In this document: piece after piece, positions 10,395 to 17,671 of the stretch
Position numbering within the stretch: position 1 is the stretch's first letter
Layout: each line of letters opens with the position of its first letter
Origin: Vallitaleaceae bacterium 9-2
Lineage (GTDB): Bacteria; Bacillota; Clostridia; Lachnospirales; Vallitaleaceae
Direction: 5' to 3'
DNA: 64,000 nucleotides
Assembly (NCBI GenBank): GCA_038396585.1
Contig: CP121691.1
Span: 1,612,001-1,676,000 of the forward strand
Translations under genes and position numbers: made by a program
Notes under the pieces: generated by a model
Seen by the model: the letters and a program-made list of their open reading frames with translations, nothing else
Told to the model about the DNA's origin: nothing
Database searches by the model: none

Positions 10395-11465
10395 ATGAAT
10401 AATAAATTTGTTGATTATTTTCAGTTATTAGAGGTACATATGTTTGCAAGTGAAGAAGCGATTCGATCAGCATATAAGCGCTTAATTGTAAAATATCATC
10501 CGGATAATGATGGAAATAAAGAAAAATTCTTGTTGGTTAAAGAAGCATACAAGACGCTCATAAATTATGAACAACGGCAAGAATACTTTGGAGTATGGAA
10601 ATACAATGTGCTTTCTCAAGAAGATTGCTGTATGGTGACTACAAAGACATATGAAGATATGGCGTTTAACAAGGTATTAGTCACAGTAAATGCATATATG
10701 TTGTATCTAATGAATACACAGTATAAAAAAGCATATGAATTACTTTGCCATGAGTCACAGAGTAGAATTTTTTTGAAAGATTTTATACACTGGCAAGAGC
10801 TTGTAAGTGAAATTCATGAGATTACTAAGTTTAGCAGTTCAGTTGATACGGTTGAATTGGATGAGATATATGGGACGAAGGTTATCTGTTGGGTGAAAGT
10901 ACGAGAGTATAATGTGTTGCTCAATCATTTTGAAGAAGATTTATTTCGACGTGTGTTAGTCTTTGAAAAAGGAGGGTGGAAAATCTATCTTCAAGAGATT
11001 AACATACGTCAAGTTATAAAAAAATACAAAAAAATTGTAGCAACATATAAGAAAAATGCTAAAAATAAAAGAGTTAATCTCAAAAATCACTATGTAACGA
11101 AGTTTTTAGATGAAGAATCATTTGTTCATAACCTTGAATATGAATTTTTAAGATATCAGCGTTATAAACGAACTTTTGGTTTAATTGGAATTGAAGTAGG
11201 AAATATAACAGTACAAAAAATCAATAAAGTTATCCGTAGTATTCATCTGTGTACGCGCATTACAGATTCTTTTTGCACAATAGGTCATAATAAAATCGTT
11301 GTACTATTACCTGAAACAGGTGATAGAGGAATAAAAGCGGTGAATCACAAGCTCCAAAATATATTTAATAAAGAAGGACTCTTAGAAATTCGCATTCAGA
11401 TGGTTATAGTAGATACATCTTTTGAAAGCGTCAAAGAAATATTAAAAGAAACCATAGGTTCTTAA
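10395..11465 (+). CDS. J-domain / NTF2-like / degenerate GGDEF-like fusion protein
   Basis: A 356-residue protein with an unusual arrangement. Residues 5-65 form a J domain with the diagnostic HPD tripeptide at 35-37 (KYHPDND), which stimulates DnaK-type chaperones. Residues about 85-205 look like an NTF2-like fold (short helices, a LLCHESQSR segment, then a strand-rich portion ending in GGWKIYLQEI). After a lysine-rich linker, residues about 235-350 follow the pattern of a diguanylate-cyclase-like domain (LEYEFLRYQRYKRTFGLIGIEV, later IVVLLPETGDRGI) but the GGDEF signature is absent, so catalysis is not expected. It is the last gene of the chemosensory operon. The domain calls for the middle and C-terminal parts are inference from pattern; the J domain is secure. 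Confidence 0.78.
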   Translation: MNNKFVDYFQLLEVHMFASEEAIRSAYKRLIVKYHPDNDGNKEKFLLVKEAYKTLINYEQRQEYFGVWKYNVLSQEDCCMVTTKTYEDMAFNKVLVTVNAYMLYLMNTQYKKAYELLCHESQSRIFLKDFIHWQELVSEIHEITKFSSSVDTVELDEIYGTKVICWVKVREYNVLLNHFEEDLFRRVLVFEKGGWKIYLQEINIRQVIKKYKKIVATYKKNAKNKRVNLKNHYVTKFLDEESFVHNLEYEFLRYQRYKRTFGLIGIEVGNITVQKINKVIRSIHLCTRITDSFCTIGHNKIVVLLPETGDRGIKAVNHKLQNIFNKEGLLEIRIQMVIVDTSFESVKEILKETIGS

Positions 11466-11492
11466 GCGCTTTTTGGGACAGGATAAGGACGC

Positions 11493-11526
11493 ATACATTG
11501 ACAATTGTCGATGTGTATGATAAAGT
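11493..11526 (+). promoter_or_regulatory. arsC promoter overlapping a palindrome
   Basis: TTGACA at 11498-11503, 17-nt spacer, TAAAGT at 11521-11526. A 24-bp inverted repeat centred on GACAATTGTC (11493-11516, two G-T mispairs) covers the -35 and most of the spacer, a layout suited to repressor binding. Confidence 0.6.
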
Positions 11527-11564
11527 GAAACTGAAATTTAATGACCTAAAAAGTGAGGTATAAA

Positions 11565-11972
11565 ATGAAATATAAAGTAGCATTTGTGTGTGTTCACAAT
11601 TCATGCCGTAGTCAAATGGCCGAAGGATGGGCAAAAAAATTAGGGGCAGATATTTTTGAAAGTTATTCGGCTGGAACGCAAAACTATCCACAGGTAAAAC
11701 CAATGGCTGTAGAAGTGATGGAAGATGCAGGAGTTGATATGGCAACCCATTACCCTAAGTTGCTATCAGATATTCCGGCTGAACTTGATATATTAATAAC
11801 GATGGGATGTAATGTGGTGTGTCCACATGTTCCGAATAAGCATATGGAGGACTGGGGATTAGAGGATCCATCAGGAGGCCCGATTGAAGGATTTAGAGAA
11901 ACGCGAGATTTGATTAAGCAAAAAGTGGAAGAACTTATAGAGCGGGTAAAAAGTGGTCAGATTGACCTATAA
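11565..11972 (+). CDS. arsC: Arsenate reductase, low-molecular-weight phosphatase fold
   Basis: A 135-residue protein of the LMW-PTP/thioredoxin-coupled ArsC family. The P-loop CX5R is Cys9 to Arg15 (CVHNSCRS), candidate relay cysteines are Cys82 and Cys86 (GCNVVCPH), and the late Asp-Pro pair is in LEDPSGGP. It would reduce arsenate to arsenite through a cysteine relay. No arsR, arsB or acr3 gene adjoins it, so a role as a plain tyrosine phosphatase cannot be excluded, though the two extra cysteines favour the reductase. ATG 11565 is preceded by GTGAGG; a GTG at 11553 in the same frame is less likely. Confidence 0.8.
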   Translation: MKYKVAFVCVHNSCRSQMAEGWAKKLGADIFESYSAGTQNYPQVKPMAVEVMEDAGVDMATHYPKLLSDIPAELDILITMGCNVVCPHVPNKHMEDWGLEDPSGGPIEGFRETRDLIKQKVEELIERVKSGQIDL

Positions 11973-11978
11973 ATCCAA

Positions 11979-12007
11979 TTGACAAGAATAATGATATAAG
12001 ATACAAT
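11979..12007 (+). promoter_or_regulatory. Promoter of the TPP riboswitch-thiT unit
   Basis: TTGACA at 11979-11984, 17-nt spacer, TACAAT at 12002-12007, starting just 7 bases after the arsC stop and placing transcription start at the riboswitch. Confidence 0.8.
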
Positions 12008-12010
12008 GTT

Positions 12011-12104
12011 TGTACATCACTAGGGGAGCCGAAAGGCTGAGAAAGTGTTAACTGACCCTCAATAACCTGATACGGGTAGTGCCGTCGAAGGGAAGTGCAG
12101 TACA
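12011..12104 (+). ncRNA. TPP riboswitch (THI element)
   Basis: The aptamer shows the invariant THI-box segments GGGGAGCC, GGCTGAGA, ACCTGAT and GGGTAGTGCCGTCGAAGGGA in the right order. P1 is closed by CACT with AGTG and extended by TGTAC (12011-12015) with GTACA (12100-12104). It senses thiamine pyrophosphate and controls the thiamine transporter gene directly downstream. The P3-side segment 12045-12054 is complementary to 12107-12116, which runs into the expression-platform stem, a possible alternative pairing. Confidence 0.95.
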
Positions 12105-12115
12105 ATCAGTTAATA

Positions 12116-12143
12116 CTCCTTAGAATTATAAGGAGGTTTTTTT
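12116..12143 (+). terminator. TPP riboswitch expression platform hairpin
   Basis: A 7-bp stem CTCCTTA (12116-12122) with TAAGGAG (12129-12135), loop GAATTA, followed by GTTTTTTT that runs right up to the thiT ATG. The 3' arm is itself the Shine-Dalgarno sequence. The same hairpin could therefore end transcription or mask the ribosome site. Confidence 0.75.
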
Positions 12144-12818
12144 ATGTTTAAAAATTTTACACAAGCACTATCAAGCGGTGATTTACAAGCTGTAATCACC
12201 TCAACTATTGGACAAATAATCATTGTAGCGATTGCATTAGTCTTACTGTTATTTGCAGTTGTTTTAGGTGATCGTCACAAGAAAATGTCAGTTAAGGCAT
12301 TAACATATTCGTCCATTGCGATTGCAATTAGTTTTGTCTTATCGCAGATTAAACTCTTTAGTTTACCTCAAGGTGGATCCATTACACCGTTTTCAATGTT
12401 ATTTATTATTCTGATAGGATATTTCTTTGGCGTGAAAACAGGTGTTCTTACAGGGATTGTTTATGGATTATTACAACTTGCCTTTGGGGGTTGGGTTATG
12501 CATCCAATGCAATTATTATTGGACTATCCATTAGCGTTTGGAGCACTAGGATTGTCGGGTCTATTTGCAAATCAAAAGCATGGGTTGGTTGCCGGAATCT
12601 TAGTGGGAAGCATGGGACGGTTTGTATTTCACTTTTTAAGTGGAATTATCTTTTTTGCATCTTATGCACCGGAGACATGGAATCCATTTGTGTACTCGCT
12701 GTGGTATAACTTTTCCTATATTGGTGTTGAAGGAATAGTTACAGCAATTGTTGTTCTTATACCATCAGTTGCACAGGCACTTAGAAGTGTAAAAAAAAGT
12801 GCAATCAATAATATATAA
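12144..12818 (+). CDS. thiT: ThiT thiamine ECF transporter substrate-binding subunit
   Basis: A 224-residue membrane protein with about six hydrophobic helices. Conserved ThiT features are QGGSITPFSMLF, the Gly-rich FGVKTGVLTGIVYGLLQ, and HPMQLLLDYPLAFGALG, which line the thiamine site in the family. It is the S component of an ECF transporter; the energising EcfA/A'/T genes are not in the window. Control by the TPP riboswitch directly upstream strongly supports thiamine as substrate. The ATG follows the AAGGAGG Shine-Dalgarno by seven T residues. An N-terminal 35-residue hydrophobic extension precedes the core. Confidence 0.94.
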   Translation: MFKNFTQALSSGDLQAVITSTIGQIIIVAIALVLLLFAVVLGDRHKKMSVKALTYSSIAIAISFVLSQIKLFSLPQGGSITPFSMLFIILIGYFFGVKTGVLTGIVYGLLQLAFGGWVMHPMQLLLDYPLAFGALGLSGLFANQKHGLVAGILVGSMGRFVFHFLSGIIFFASYAPETWNPFVYSLWYNFSYIGVEGIVTAIVVLIPSVAQALRSVKKSAINNI

Positions 12819-12858
12819 AAAAAATCGCTTTAGCTATTGGCTAAAGCGATTTTTTTTT
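12819..12858 (+). terminator. Intrinsic terminator after thiT
   Basis: AATCGCTTTAGC and GCTAAAGCGATT arms with a 5-nt loop and a run of eight or nine T residues; A-rich on the 5' side, so it may work in both directions. Confidence 0.93.
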
Positions 12859-12874
12859 GTAAAGAGTTCTGACC

Positions 12875-12903
12875 TTTACATGGGAAAAAGTTAGTGATAA
12901 TAT
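12875..12903 (+). promoter_or_regulatory. Promoter of the DUF89 gene
   Basis: TTTACA at 12875-12880, 17-nt spacer, TAATAT at 12898-12903 with a TG extension at 12895-12896. The palindromic operator at 12908-12919 falls on the expected start point. Confidence 0.65.
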
Positions 12904-12907
12904 ATAA

Positions 12908-12919
12908 TGGCATATGCCA
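12908..12919. promoter_or_regulatory. Palindromic operator 1 of the ORP-like cluster
   Basis: Perfect 12-bp palindrome TGGCATATGCCA, five bases after the -10 of the DUF89 promoter. Two closely related copies flank the next promoter (13861-13878 and 13896-13911). Confidence 0.7.
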
Positions 12920-12990
12920 ATTAAAATCTAAGAAAGGAAAATATAATCTCATTATCCACCAAAATAGAAAGTGAGGTTATACGAGATAAA

Positions 12991-13866
12991 ATGAAATTTA
13001 GTTATGAATGCATTGGGTGTCATATTCAACAAATTCTGAAAGTGGCAAAGCTTGTTCAAATGGATGAAATAACAAAAGAAGCCGTAGTTCGAAAGACCCT
13101 GAAAAATTTGAGTGAGATGGATTATGATAAGACGAATCCTGAAATGATGAGCGTCACATGGAGGACAATACTAAGTGATATTGATAATAAAGATCCATAT
13201 CAACACATTAAACGTGAATATAATCAAATGATGCTATCCGTTTATAATGAATTGTTATGCGATATTTTGTCTAGCAAGGATGCGTTTGCTAAGGCGTTGC
13301 ATCTTGCTATTGAAGGAAATGTGATTGATTACGGTGCAAAGCATCACTTTGTCAAGGAGGGGTTGGTAGAGAAAATCCTTTGTGCTGAGAAAAATCTTTT
13401 GGCGGTAGATGAAAGTAATGCACTATATGATGCCCTAGAAAAAGCTGGAAAATTACTCTATGTAGGCGACAATTGTGGGGAGATTGTTTTGGATAAGCTG
13501 TTTATTGAAGTTATTAAAAATAAATTTCCGGATTTGCAGATTACATTTGGGGTGCGTGGTGGTGCGATACTTAATGACATTACCTATGACGATGTTGACC
13601 AAGTCGGATTGGATGAGTTAGTTGAGATTATTGATGCAGGAAATGATTATCCTGGACTTGTTATTGACATGGCGAGTGAAAAGTTTCGTCATGTTTATGA
13701 TGAAGCGAATGTAGTTATTGCCAAAGGACAAGGGAATTATGAAGGTTTAAGCCAAGAAAAAGGGAAAGAGATTTTCTTTTTATTGATGGCGAAGTGCGAT
13801 ATGATTGCTGGAGATTTAGGGGTTCGCACAATGGATAAAATATGCAAAAGAGCAAAAAGTTATTGA
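12991..13866 (+). CDS. DUF89 family metal-dependent phosphatase-like protein
   Basis: A 291-residue protein of the DUF89/ARMT1-like fold, subfamily with an N-terminal CXXC (Cys7, Cys10). Family motifs: EGNVIDYG near 108-115, YVGDNCGEIVLD with Asp160/Asn161, RGGAILNDITYDD near 189-201, and KGQGNYEGL near 245-253. Members are divalent-metal-dependent phosphatases thought to remove damaged or excess phosphometabolites. The gene has its own promoter with operator 1 and is separated from the DUF134 gene by 69 bases holding two more operators, so it belongs to the same regulon. The true substrate is unknown. The RBS is weak; ATG 12991 is the first plausible start. Confidence 0.85.
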   Translation: MKFSYECIGCHIQQILKVAKLVQMDEITKEAVVRKTLKNLSEMDYDKTNPEMMSVTWRTILSDIDNKDPYQHIKREYNQMMLSVYNELLCDILSSKDAFAKALHLAIEGNVIDYGAKHHFVKEGLVEKILCAEKNLLAVDESNALYDALEKAGKLLYVGDNCGEIVLDKLFIEVIKNKFPDLQITFGVRGGAILNDITYDDVDQVGLDELVEIIDAGNDYPGLVIDMASEKFRHVYDEANVVIAKGQGNYEGLSQEKGKEIFFLLMAKCDMIAGDLGVRTMDKICKRAKSY

Positions 13867-13911
13867 CATATGCCAATAACTGGAATAGAATAATATATAG
13901 CATATGCCATA
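13861..13911 (+). promoter_or_regulatory. Promoter flanked by palindromic operators 2 and 3
   Basis: TTGACA at 13863-13868, 17-nt spacer, TAGAAT at 13886-13891. Operator 2 (13861-13878, 8 of 9 pairs, core ACATATGCC) covers the -35 and the DUF89 stop codon. Operator 3 (13896-13911, 7 of 8 pairs, core GCATATGCC) covers the start point. Together with operator 1 the shared consensus is TATTGGCATATGCCAATA. The layout predicts repression of the operon from 13936 onward, possibly autoregulation. Confidence 0.75.
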
Positions 13912-13935
13912 AACGATAGAAAAGAGGTGAGAAGA

Positions 13936-14301
13936 TTGTCAAGACCAAGTAAGCAAAGGTATATTTGTGAATTGCCAAAGTATGTTGCTTTCGGACCGCT
14001 AGGTCAAAAAGCATTGCGAGAATCGTGTATTATGATGACGGTCGATGAGTATGAGACGATTCGGTTAATTGATTATGAAGGCTATAATCAAGAAGAATGT
14101 GCTTTGCAGATGGAAGTAGCCAGAACAACGGCGCAACGCATTTATAATAGTGCCCGTCGCAAACTTGCGGCCGCACTTGTTGAAGGGCGAAGTATAAAAA
14201 TTGAAGGTGGACATTATCAAGTATGTAGCGGCCAACGTCAGATGCGTCAAGAAACGAGACGTTGTCAACATAAATGCAGAAGACGCGGGAAAGAAGATTG
14301 A
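13936..14301 (+). CDS. DUF134 family helix-turn-helix regulator
   Basis: A 121-residue protein matching DUF134: it starts SRPSKQRYICELPKYVAFGP, has the ESCIMMTVDEYETIRLIDYEG segment, and a helix-turn-helix resembling sigma-factor region 4 (NQEECALQMEVARTTAQRIYNSARRKLA). The tail is rich in Cys, His and Arg (CSGQRQMRQE, RRCQHKCRRR), suggesting metal binding. I chose TTG 13936 because AGAGGTGA sits 6 bases upstream and the family begins with M-S-R-P; a GTG at 13927 lies within that Shine-Dalgarno. It is the first gene of the cluster and the first candidate to bind the GGCATATGCC palindromes. Members usually adjoin NifX-like and MinD-like genes, as here. Confidence 0.86.
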   Translation: MSRPSKQRYICELPKYVAFGPLGQKALRESCIMMTVDEYETIRLIDYEGYNQEECALQMEVARTTAQRIYNSARRKLAAALVEGRSIKIEGGHYQVCSGQRQMRQETRRCQHKCRRRGKED

Positions 14302-14306
14302 TCATT

Positions 14307-15131
14307 ATGAAGATAACGGTACTTGCTGAGAACACAACACAAGACAAATACTATGAAGCAGAACATGGTCTGTCTTTATACATTGAAACGGCAAAGCATA
14401 AAGTATTGTTTGATACAGGGGCGAGCTCTTGTTTTGCCGCTAACGCTAAAAAGTTGGGTGTCGACTTAAAAGATGTAGATATAACCGTTATTTCCCATGG
14501 GCATTATGACCACGGAGGTGGATTAAAGACGTTTATGGAAGTGAATGCCAAATCGACTATTTATGTGAATCATCTCGCCTATGGGCCATATTATTCGAGG
14601 ACAGGAAACGTGAACCCCCGTTATATTGGTTTGGATGTAACGACAAGACAACCTGATCGAATGCTGTTGACTAAAGAAGATATGGTTATTGATAATGAAC
14701 TGGAATTGTTTATGAACATTCAAGCGAAAAAGTGTTTTCCAAGTGTGAATCATCGTTTGTTAAAAGAAAAGGACGATGCGCTTGTGCAAGATGACTTTTT
14801 GCATGAACAAAGTCTGGTGATACATGAAGGAGGTTACCATGTTCTGATTGCAGGATGTGCCCATACCGGTATCATTAATATTATGGAGCAAATCCATGAA
14901 CGAAGTCAATATACGATAACTCATGTTGTTAGTGGATTTCATATGTATAATCGTAAAGATAATACAAGTGAAGATCCTAACGTTGTGGATCAGGTGGGTG
15001 CATATTTGAAAGCGCATGGAGTGATGGCTTATACGGGACATTGTACAGGCGATAAAGCGTATGCTCAACTATCTGAAATTTTAGGGGAACAGCTAGTAAA
15101 ACTTTATTCAGGTCAAATTATTAAGGTGTGA
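14307..15131 (+). CDS. Metallo-beta-lactamase-fold hydrolase (COG1237 type)
   Basis: A 274-residue MBL-fold protein with the metal motif HGHYDH (His64, His66, Asp68, His69), a second metal segment GCAHTGIINI, and late VVSGFHM and TGHCTG motifs. This pattern belongs to the group annotated as 7,8-dihydropterin-6-methyl-4-(beta-D-ribofuranosyl)aminobenzene-5'-phosphate synthase-like, whose bacterial function is unknown. It begins 5 bases after the DUF134 stop and ends 4 bases before the Fur-family gene, so it is translated in the same operon. The RBS is poor, and a TTG at 14298 overlapping the DUF134 stop is an alternative start. Enzymatic hydrolysis of a phosphoester or lactone is only inferred from the fold. 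Confidence 0.85.
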   Translation: MKITVLAENTTQDKYYEAEHGLSLYIETAKHKVLFDTGASSCFAANAKKLGVDLKDVDITVISHGHYDHGGGLKTFMEVNAKSTIYVNHLAYGPYYSRTGNVNPRYIGLDVTTRQPDRMLLTKEDMVIDNELELFMNIQAKKCFPSVNHRLLKEKDDALVQDDFLHEQSLVIHEGGYHVLIAGCAHTGIINIMEQIHERSQYTITHVVSGFHMYNRKDNTSEDPNVVDQVGAYLKAHGVMAYTGHCTGDKAYAQLSEILGEQLVKLYSGQIIKV

Positions 15132-15135
15132 GTGC

Positions 15136-15588
15136 ATGGAAAATAAGATTAGTGAAATTGAAAAAATTCTTCAAGAGCATAATTATAACTTGACGAAGCC
15201 ACGTACAAAAATGATTGAACTATTTTTAAAGACATCAGAACATTTATGTCCGGAAGAAATTTTTAATAAACTTAAAAGTGAATCGATTAGTTTGCCTACG
15301 GTTTATCGAAATATAGCCATTTTTAAACAGTTGAGAATTATTAAAGAAATAAATATTAATAATGAGAATGTATATGAATTGAACATGTTTAGTGAAAAGC
15401 GACTGCATATGCACTTTCATTGTAAGAAGTGTGACCAAATTATTGAATATAATAATCGAGAGATTTTCAATCAAATGATTAAACAACAACGATATATTGA
15501 AAAGCAGTTTGGTGATGTCATTGAAAACTATTCCGTGGTTTTTGACGGGATTTGCCATTCTTGCTACAAACAGGAGGAAATGAAATGA
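15136..15588 (+). CDS. Fur family metal-responsive repressor
   Basis: A 150-residue Fur-superfamily regulator: winged helix with LTKPRTKMIELFLK and the recognition helix SLPTVYRNIAIF, the metal-sensing HMHFHCKKC region (His91, His93, His95, Cys96, Cys99), and a C-terminal CHSC (Cys140, Cys143) completing a structural zinc site. I cannot distinguish Fur from Zur, PerR or Nur by eye. It lies inside the ORP-like operon and its stop overlaps the next start (ATGA at 15585-15588), so translational coupling is likely. A consensus Fur box in this window sits upstream of the gene at 27785, not in this operon. Confidence 0.9.
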   Translation: MENKISEIEKILQEHNYNLTKPRTKMIELFLKTSEHLCPEEIFNKLKSESISLPTVYRNIAIFKQLRIIKEININNENVYELNMFSEKRLHMHFHCKKCDQIIEYNNREIFNQMIKQQRYIEKQFGDVIENYSVVFDGICHSCYKQEEMK

Positions 15589-15953
15589 AAATATTAATAC
15601 CTGTCGATGCAAATATAAAAGAAACCGATGTATGCATGTCGTTTGGACGAGCGCCGTATTATATGCTGTATAATACAGAAGATTCGAGTTATGAATTTAT
15701 TAAGAACACGGCAGCGACAAGTCCTGGAGGAGCAGGAATACAGGCGGCTCAGACCGTTGTAGATTTGAAAGTAGATGCTTTATTAACGCCTAGATGTGGA
15801 CAAAATGCTGCGGATATTATATTAGGTGCAAACATAAAAGTTTATAAAACGCTACATCCATCTGTGCAATATAATATTAAGGAGTTTTTGGACAATAAAC
15901 TAAACCCGTTAAGTGAGATTCATTCTGGTTATCATAACCACGGGAACAATTAA
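15585..15953 (+). CDS. NifX/ORP-like dinitrogenase cofactor family protein 1
   Basis: A 122-residue protein of the NifB/NifX/ORP family (PF02579 fold). It shows the SFGRAPYYMLY segment, SPGGAGIQAAQTVVDLKVDALLT, the conserved CGQNAADIILGANIKVYKT, and a His-rich end (HSGYHNHGNN). Relatives bind iron-molybdenum precursors (NifX) or the Mo-Cu cluster of Desulfovibrio orange protein. No nitrogenase genes are present here. Its start overlaps the fur stop and the ferredoxin-ATPase gene follows immediately after the stop, indicating a physical or functional partnership. Which metal cofactor it carries cannot be read from the sequence. Confidence 0.87.
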   Translation: MKILIPVDANIKETDVCMSFGRAPYYMLYNTEDSSYEFIKNTAATSPGGAGIQAAQTVVDLKVDALLTPRCGQNAADIILGANIKVYKTLHPSVQYNIKEFLDNKLNPLSEIHSGYHNHGNN

Positions 15954-15954
15954 A

Positions 15955-16812
15955 ATGAAGATTGCACTATTAAGTGGTAAAGGTGGAACCGGTAAAACGT
16001 TTGTCTCTGTTAATATGGCTTTCGTAGCAGAAAAAGCCATGTATATAGATTGTGATGTTGAAGAACCTAATGGTCATCTTTTTTTGAAGCCCCAAATAGA
16101 GGCTGTTGAAGAGGTGAAGGTTGCAATGCCGAAAATTGATCATGAAAAATGCACAGGATGTCGAAAGTGTGTAGAGTTTTGTCGGTTTAATGCGTTGGCG
16201 TATGTAAATAATGCGGTTAAAGTGTTCGAAGATGTTTGTCATTCGTGTGGTGGATGCATGTTGGTTTGCCCGGAAAATGCGATTGTAGAGAAAGATAAAA
16301 CTATTGGCAAGATTGAAAAGGGGCGTTCAGGCGAAGTAAGTGTAAAAACCGGAATATTGAATATGGGTGAAGCGTCAGGCGTTCCAATTGTAAAACAGCT
16401 AATTGAAAACGTGAGCATAGAAGAGGCGTTGTCCATTATTGACGCGCCGCCAGGCAGTGCATGTATTGTTATGGAAGCTATTAAAGATGTTGATTATTGT
16501 GTGCTAGTTGCAGAGCCGACAATTTTTGGGACTCAAAACTTAAGCATGGTACATGAATTGGTTAAGCTTTTTGACATTCCCTATGGCGTTGTTTTAAATA
16601 AATGCTTGGATGATGAAAATCCGGCTGAAAAGTATTGTGAAGAAAATGAAATCCATGTTATAGGTAAAGTGATGTATAGTCATGATTTGGCACTTTTAAG
16701 TTCCCAAGGAGAAATCGTATCCCGCGTTGATTCGTCTTATTATGCCAAATTCAAAACGATGTTAGAACGAATTTTTGAGGAGGTGCATCATGGGACAACT
16801 TCTCGTGCTTAG
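15955..16812 (+). CDS. Ferredoxin-containing MinD/Mrp-type ATPase 1
   Basis: A 285-residue deviant-Walker P-loop ATPase: SGKGGTGKT at residues 7-15 with the signature lysine, then two inserted [4Fe-4S] ferredoxin motifs (Cys66, 69, 72, 76 and Cys95, 98, 101, 105), and the switch segment IIDAPPGSACIVMEAI. This is the COG1149 arrangement found in pairs in ORP clusters. It probably couples ATP hydrolysis to loading or reduction of a metal cluster on the adjacent NifX-like proteins. It starts 1 base after the previous stop; its end overlaps the next gene by 23 bases, and the second copy is clearly paralogous. Confidence 0.9.
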   Translation: MKIALLSGKGGTGKTFVSVNMAFVAEKAMYIDCDVEEPNGHLFLKPQIEAVEEVKVAMPKIDHEKCTGCRKCVEFCRFNALAYVNNAVKVFEDVCHSCGGCMLVCPENAIVEKDKTIGKIEKGRSGEVSVKTGILNMGEASGVPIVKQLIENVSIEEALSIIDAPPGSACIVMEAIKDVDYCVLVAEPTIFGTQNLSMVHELVKLFDIPYGVVLNKCLDDENPAEKYCEENEIHVIGKVMYSHDLALLSSQGEIVSRVDSSYYAKFKTMLERIFEEVHHGTTSRA

Positions 16813-17671
16813 CGGAAAAGGTGGTACTGGGAAAACGACGGTGGCAAGTGCATTGATTCAATTATCAAAAGTTAAGCATTTTGCAGATTGTGATGTGGAT
16901 GCTCCAAATTTAGATTTGGTGATGCATCAGACCGTTGATCCGATAATAACGGATTATTCTGGGCTACCCAAAGCATTTATTCATGAAGAACAGTGTATCG
17001 AGTGTGGCCAGTGTCAAAGTCAATGCAGATTTGATGCGATTTCACATGATCAAGTAAAGAAAACGTATGTTGTTGATCTTAATGCATGCGAAGGATGCGG
17101 AGTGTGTGAACTCGTTTGTCCGGTAGGAGCTGTTCATTTAGAACCGATTGTAGATGGACACTTGCAGTTGTACAAATCAGAGAGGGTCTTTTCCACCGCT
17201 CAATTGAAAATGGGAAGTGGAACGTCGGGGATGCTAGTGACAAAAGTGAAAAGGCAGATGCTAGAGCATGGCGTCGAATCTGAGTGGGCTATCATTGACG
17301 GTTCCCCGGGAATCGGTTGTCCGGTTATTGCTTCGATTAGCGGGGTGGACTATGTATTAATTGTTGCAGAGCCTTCTTTGTCTGGTATAAGTGACATGGA
17401 GCGTATAGTAACAACTGCTTCACGCTTTGGTGTGAAAACATTTATATGTGTGAATAAATTTGATGTCAATATAGAATATACAGATAAAATTGAAGCATAT
17501 GCAAAAGCGAAAGGGTTGGACTTTGTCGGTCGGATTCCCTATGATTCACAAGCGGTAAAAGTGATCAATCAAGGAAAAACTATTGTTGAGATTGATTGTG
17601 CGTCGGGCCGTGCAGTGCAAGGAATATATGAAAATATAAAAAAAGTGATAGATAATGGAGGAAACTTATGA
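16790..17671 (+). CDS. Ferredoxin-containing MinD/Mrp-type ATPase 2
   Basis: A 293-residue paralogue of the preceding protein with the same plan: SGKGGTGKTT at residues 8-17, ferredoxin cysteines 69, 72, 75, 79 and 100, 103, 106, 110, and IIDGSPGIGCPVIASI. Such pairs probably form a heterodimer in which the two nucleotide sites and up to four clusters cooperate. GAGGAGGTG lies just before ATG 16790, inside the previous gene, and the downstream NifX-like gene starts within its stop (17668-17671), so production is coupled. The role in metal-cluster assembly is inferred from context. Confidence 0.9.
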   Translation: MGQLLVLSGKGGTGKTTVASALIQLSKVKHFADCDVDAPNLDLVMHQTVDPIITDYSGLPKAFIHEEQCIECGQCQSQCRFDAISHDQVKKTYVVDLNACEGCGVCELVCPVGAVHLEPIVDGHLQLYKSERVFSTAQLKMGSGTSGMLVTKVKRQMLEHGVESEWAIIDGSPGIGCPVIASISGVDYVLIVAEPSLSGISDMERIVTTASRFGVKTFICVNKFDVNIEYTDKIEAYAKAKGLDFVGRIPYDSQAVKVINQGKTIVEIDCASGRAVQGIYENIKKVIDNGGNL

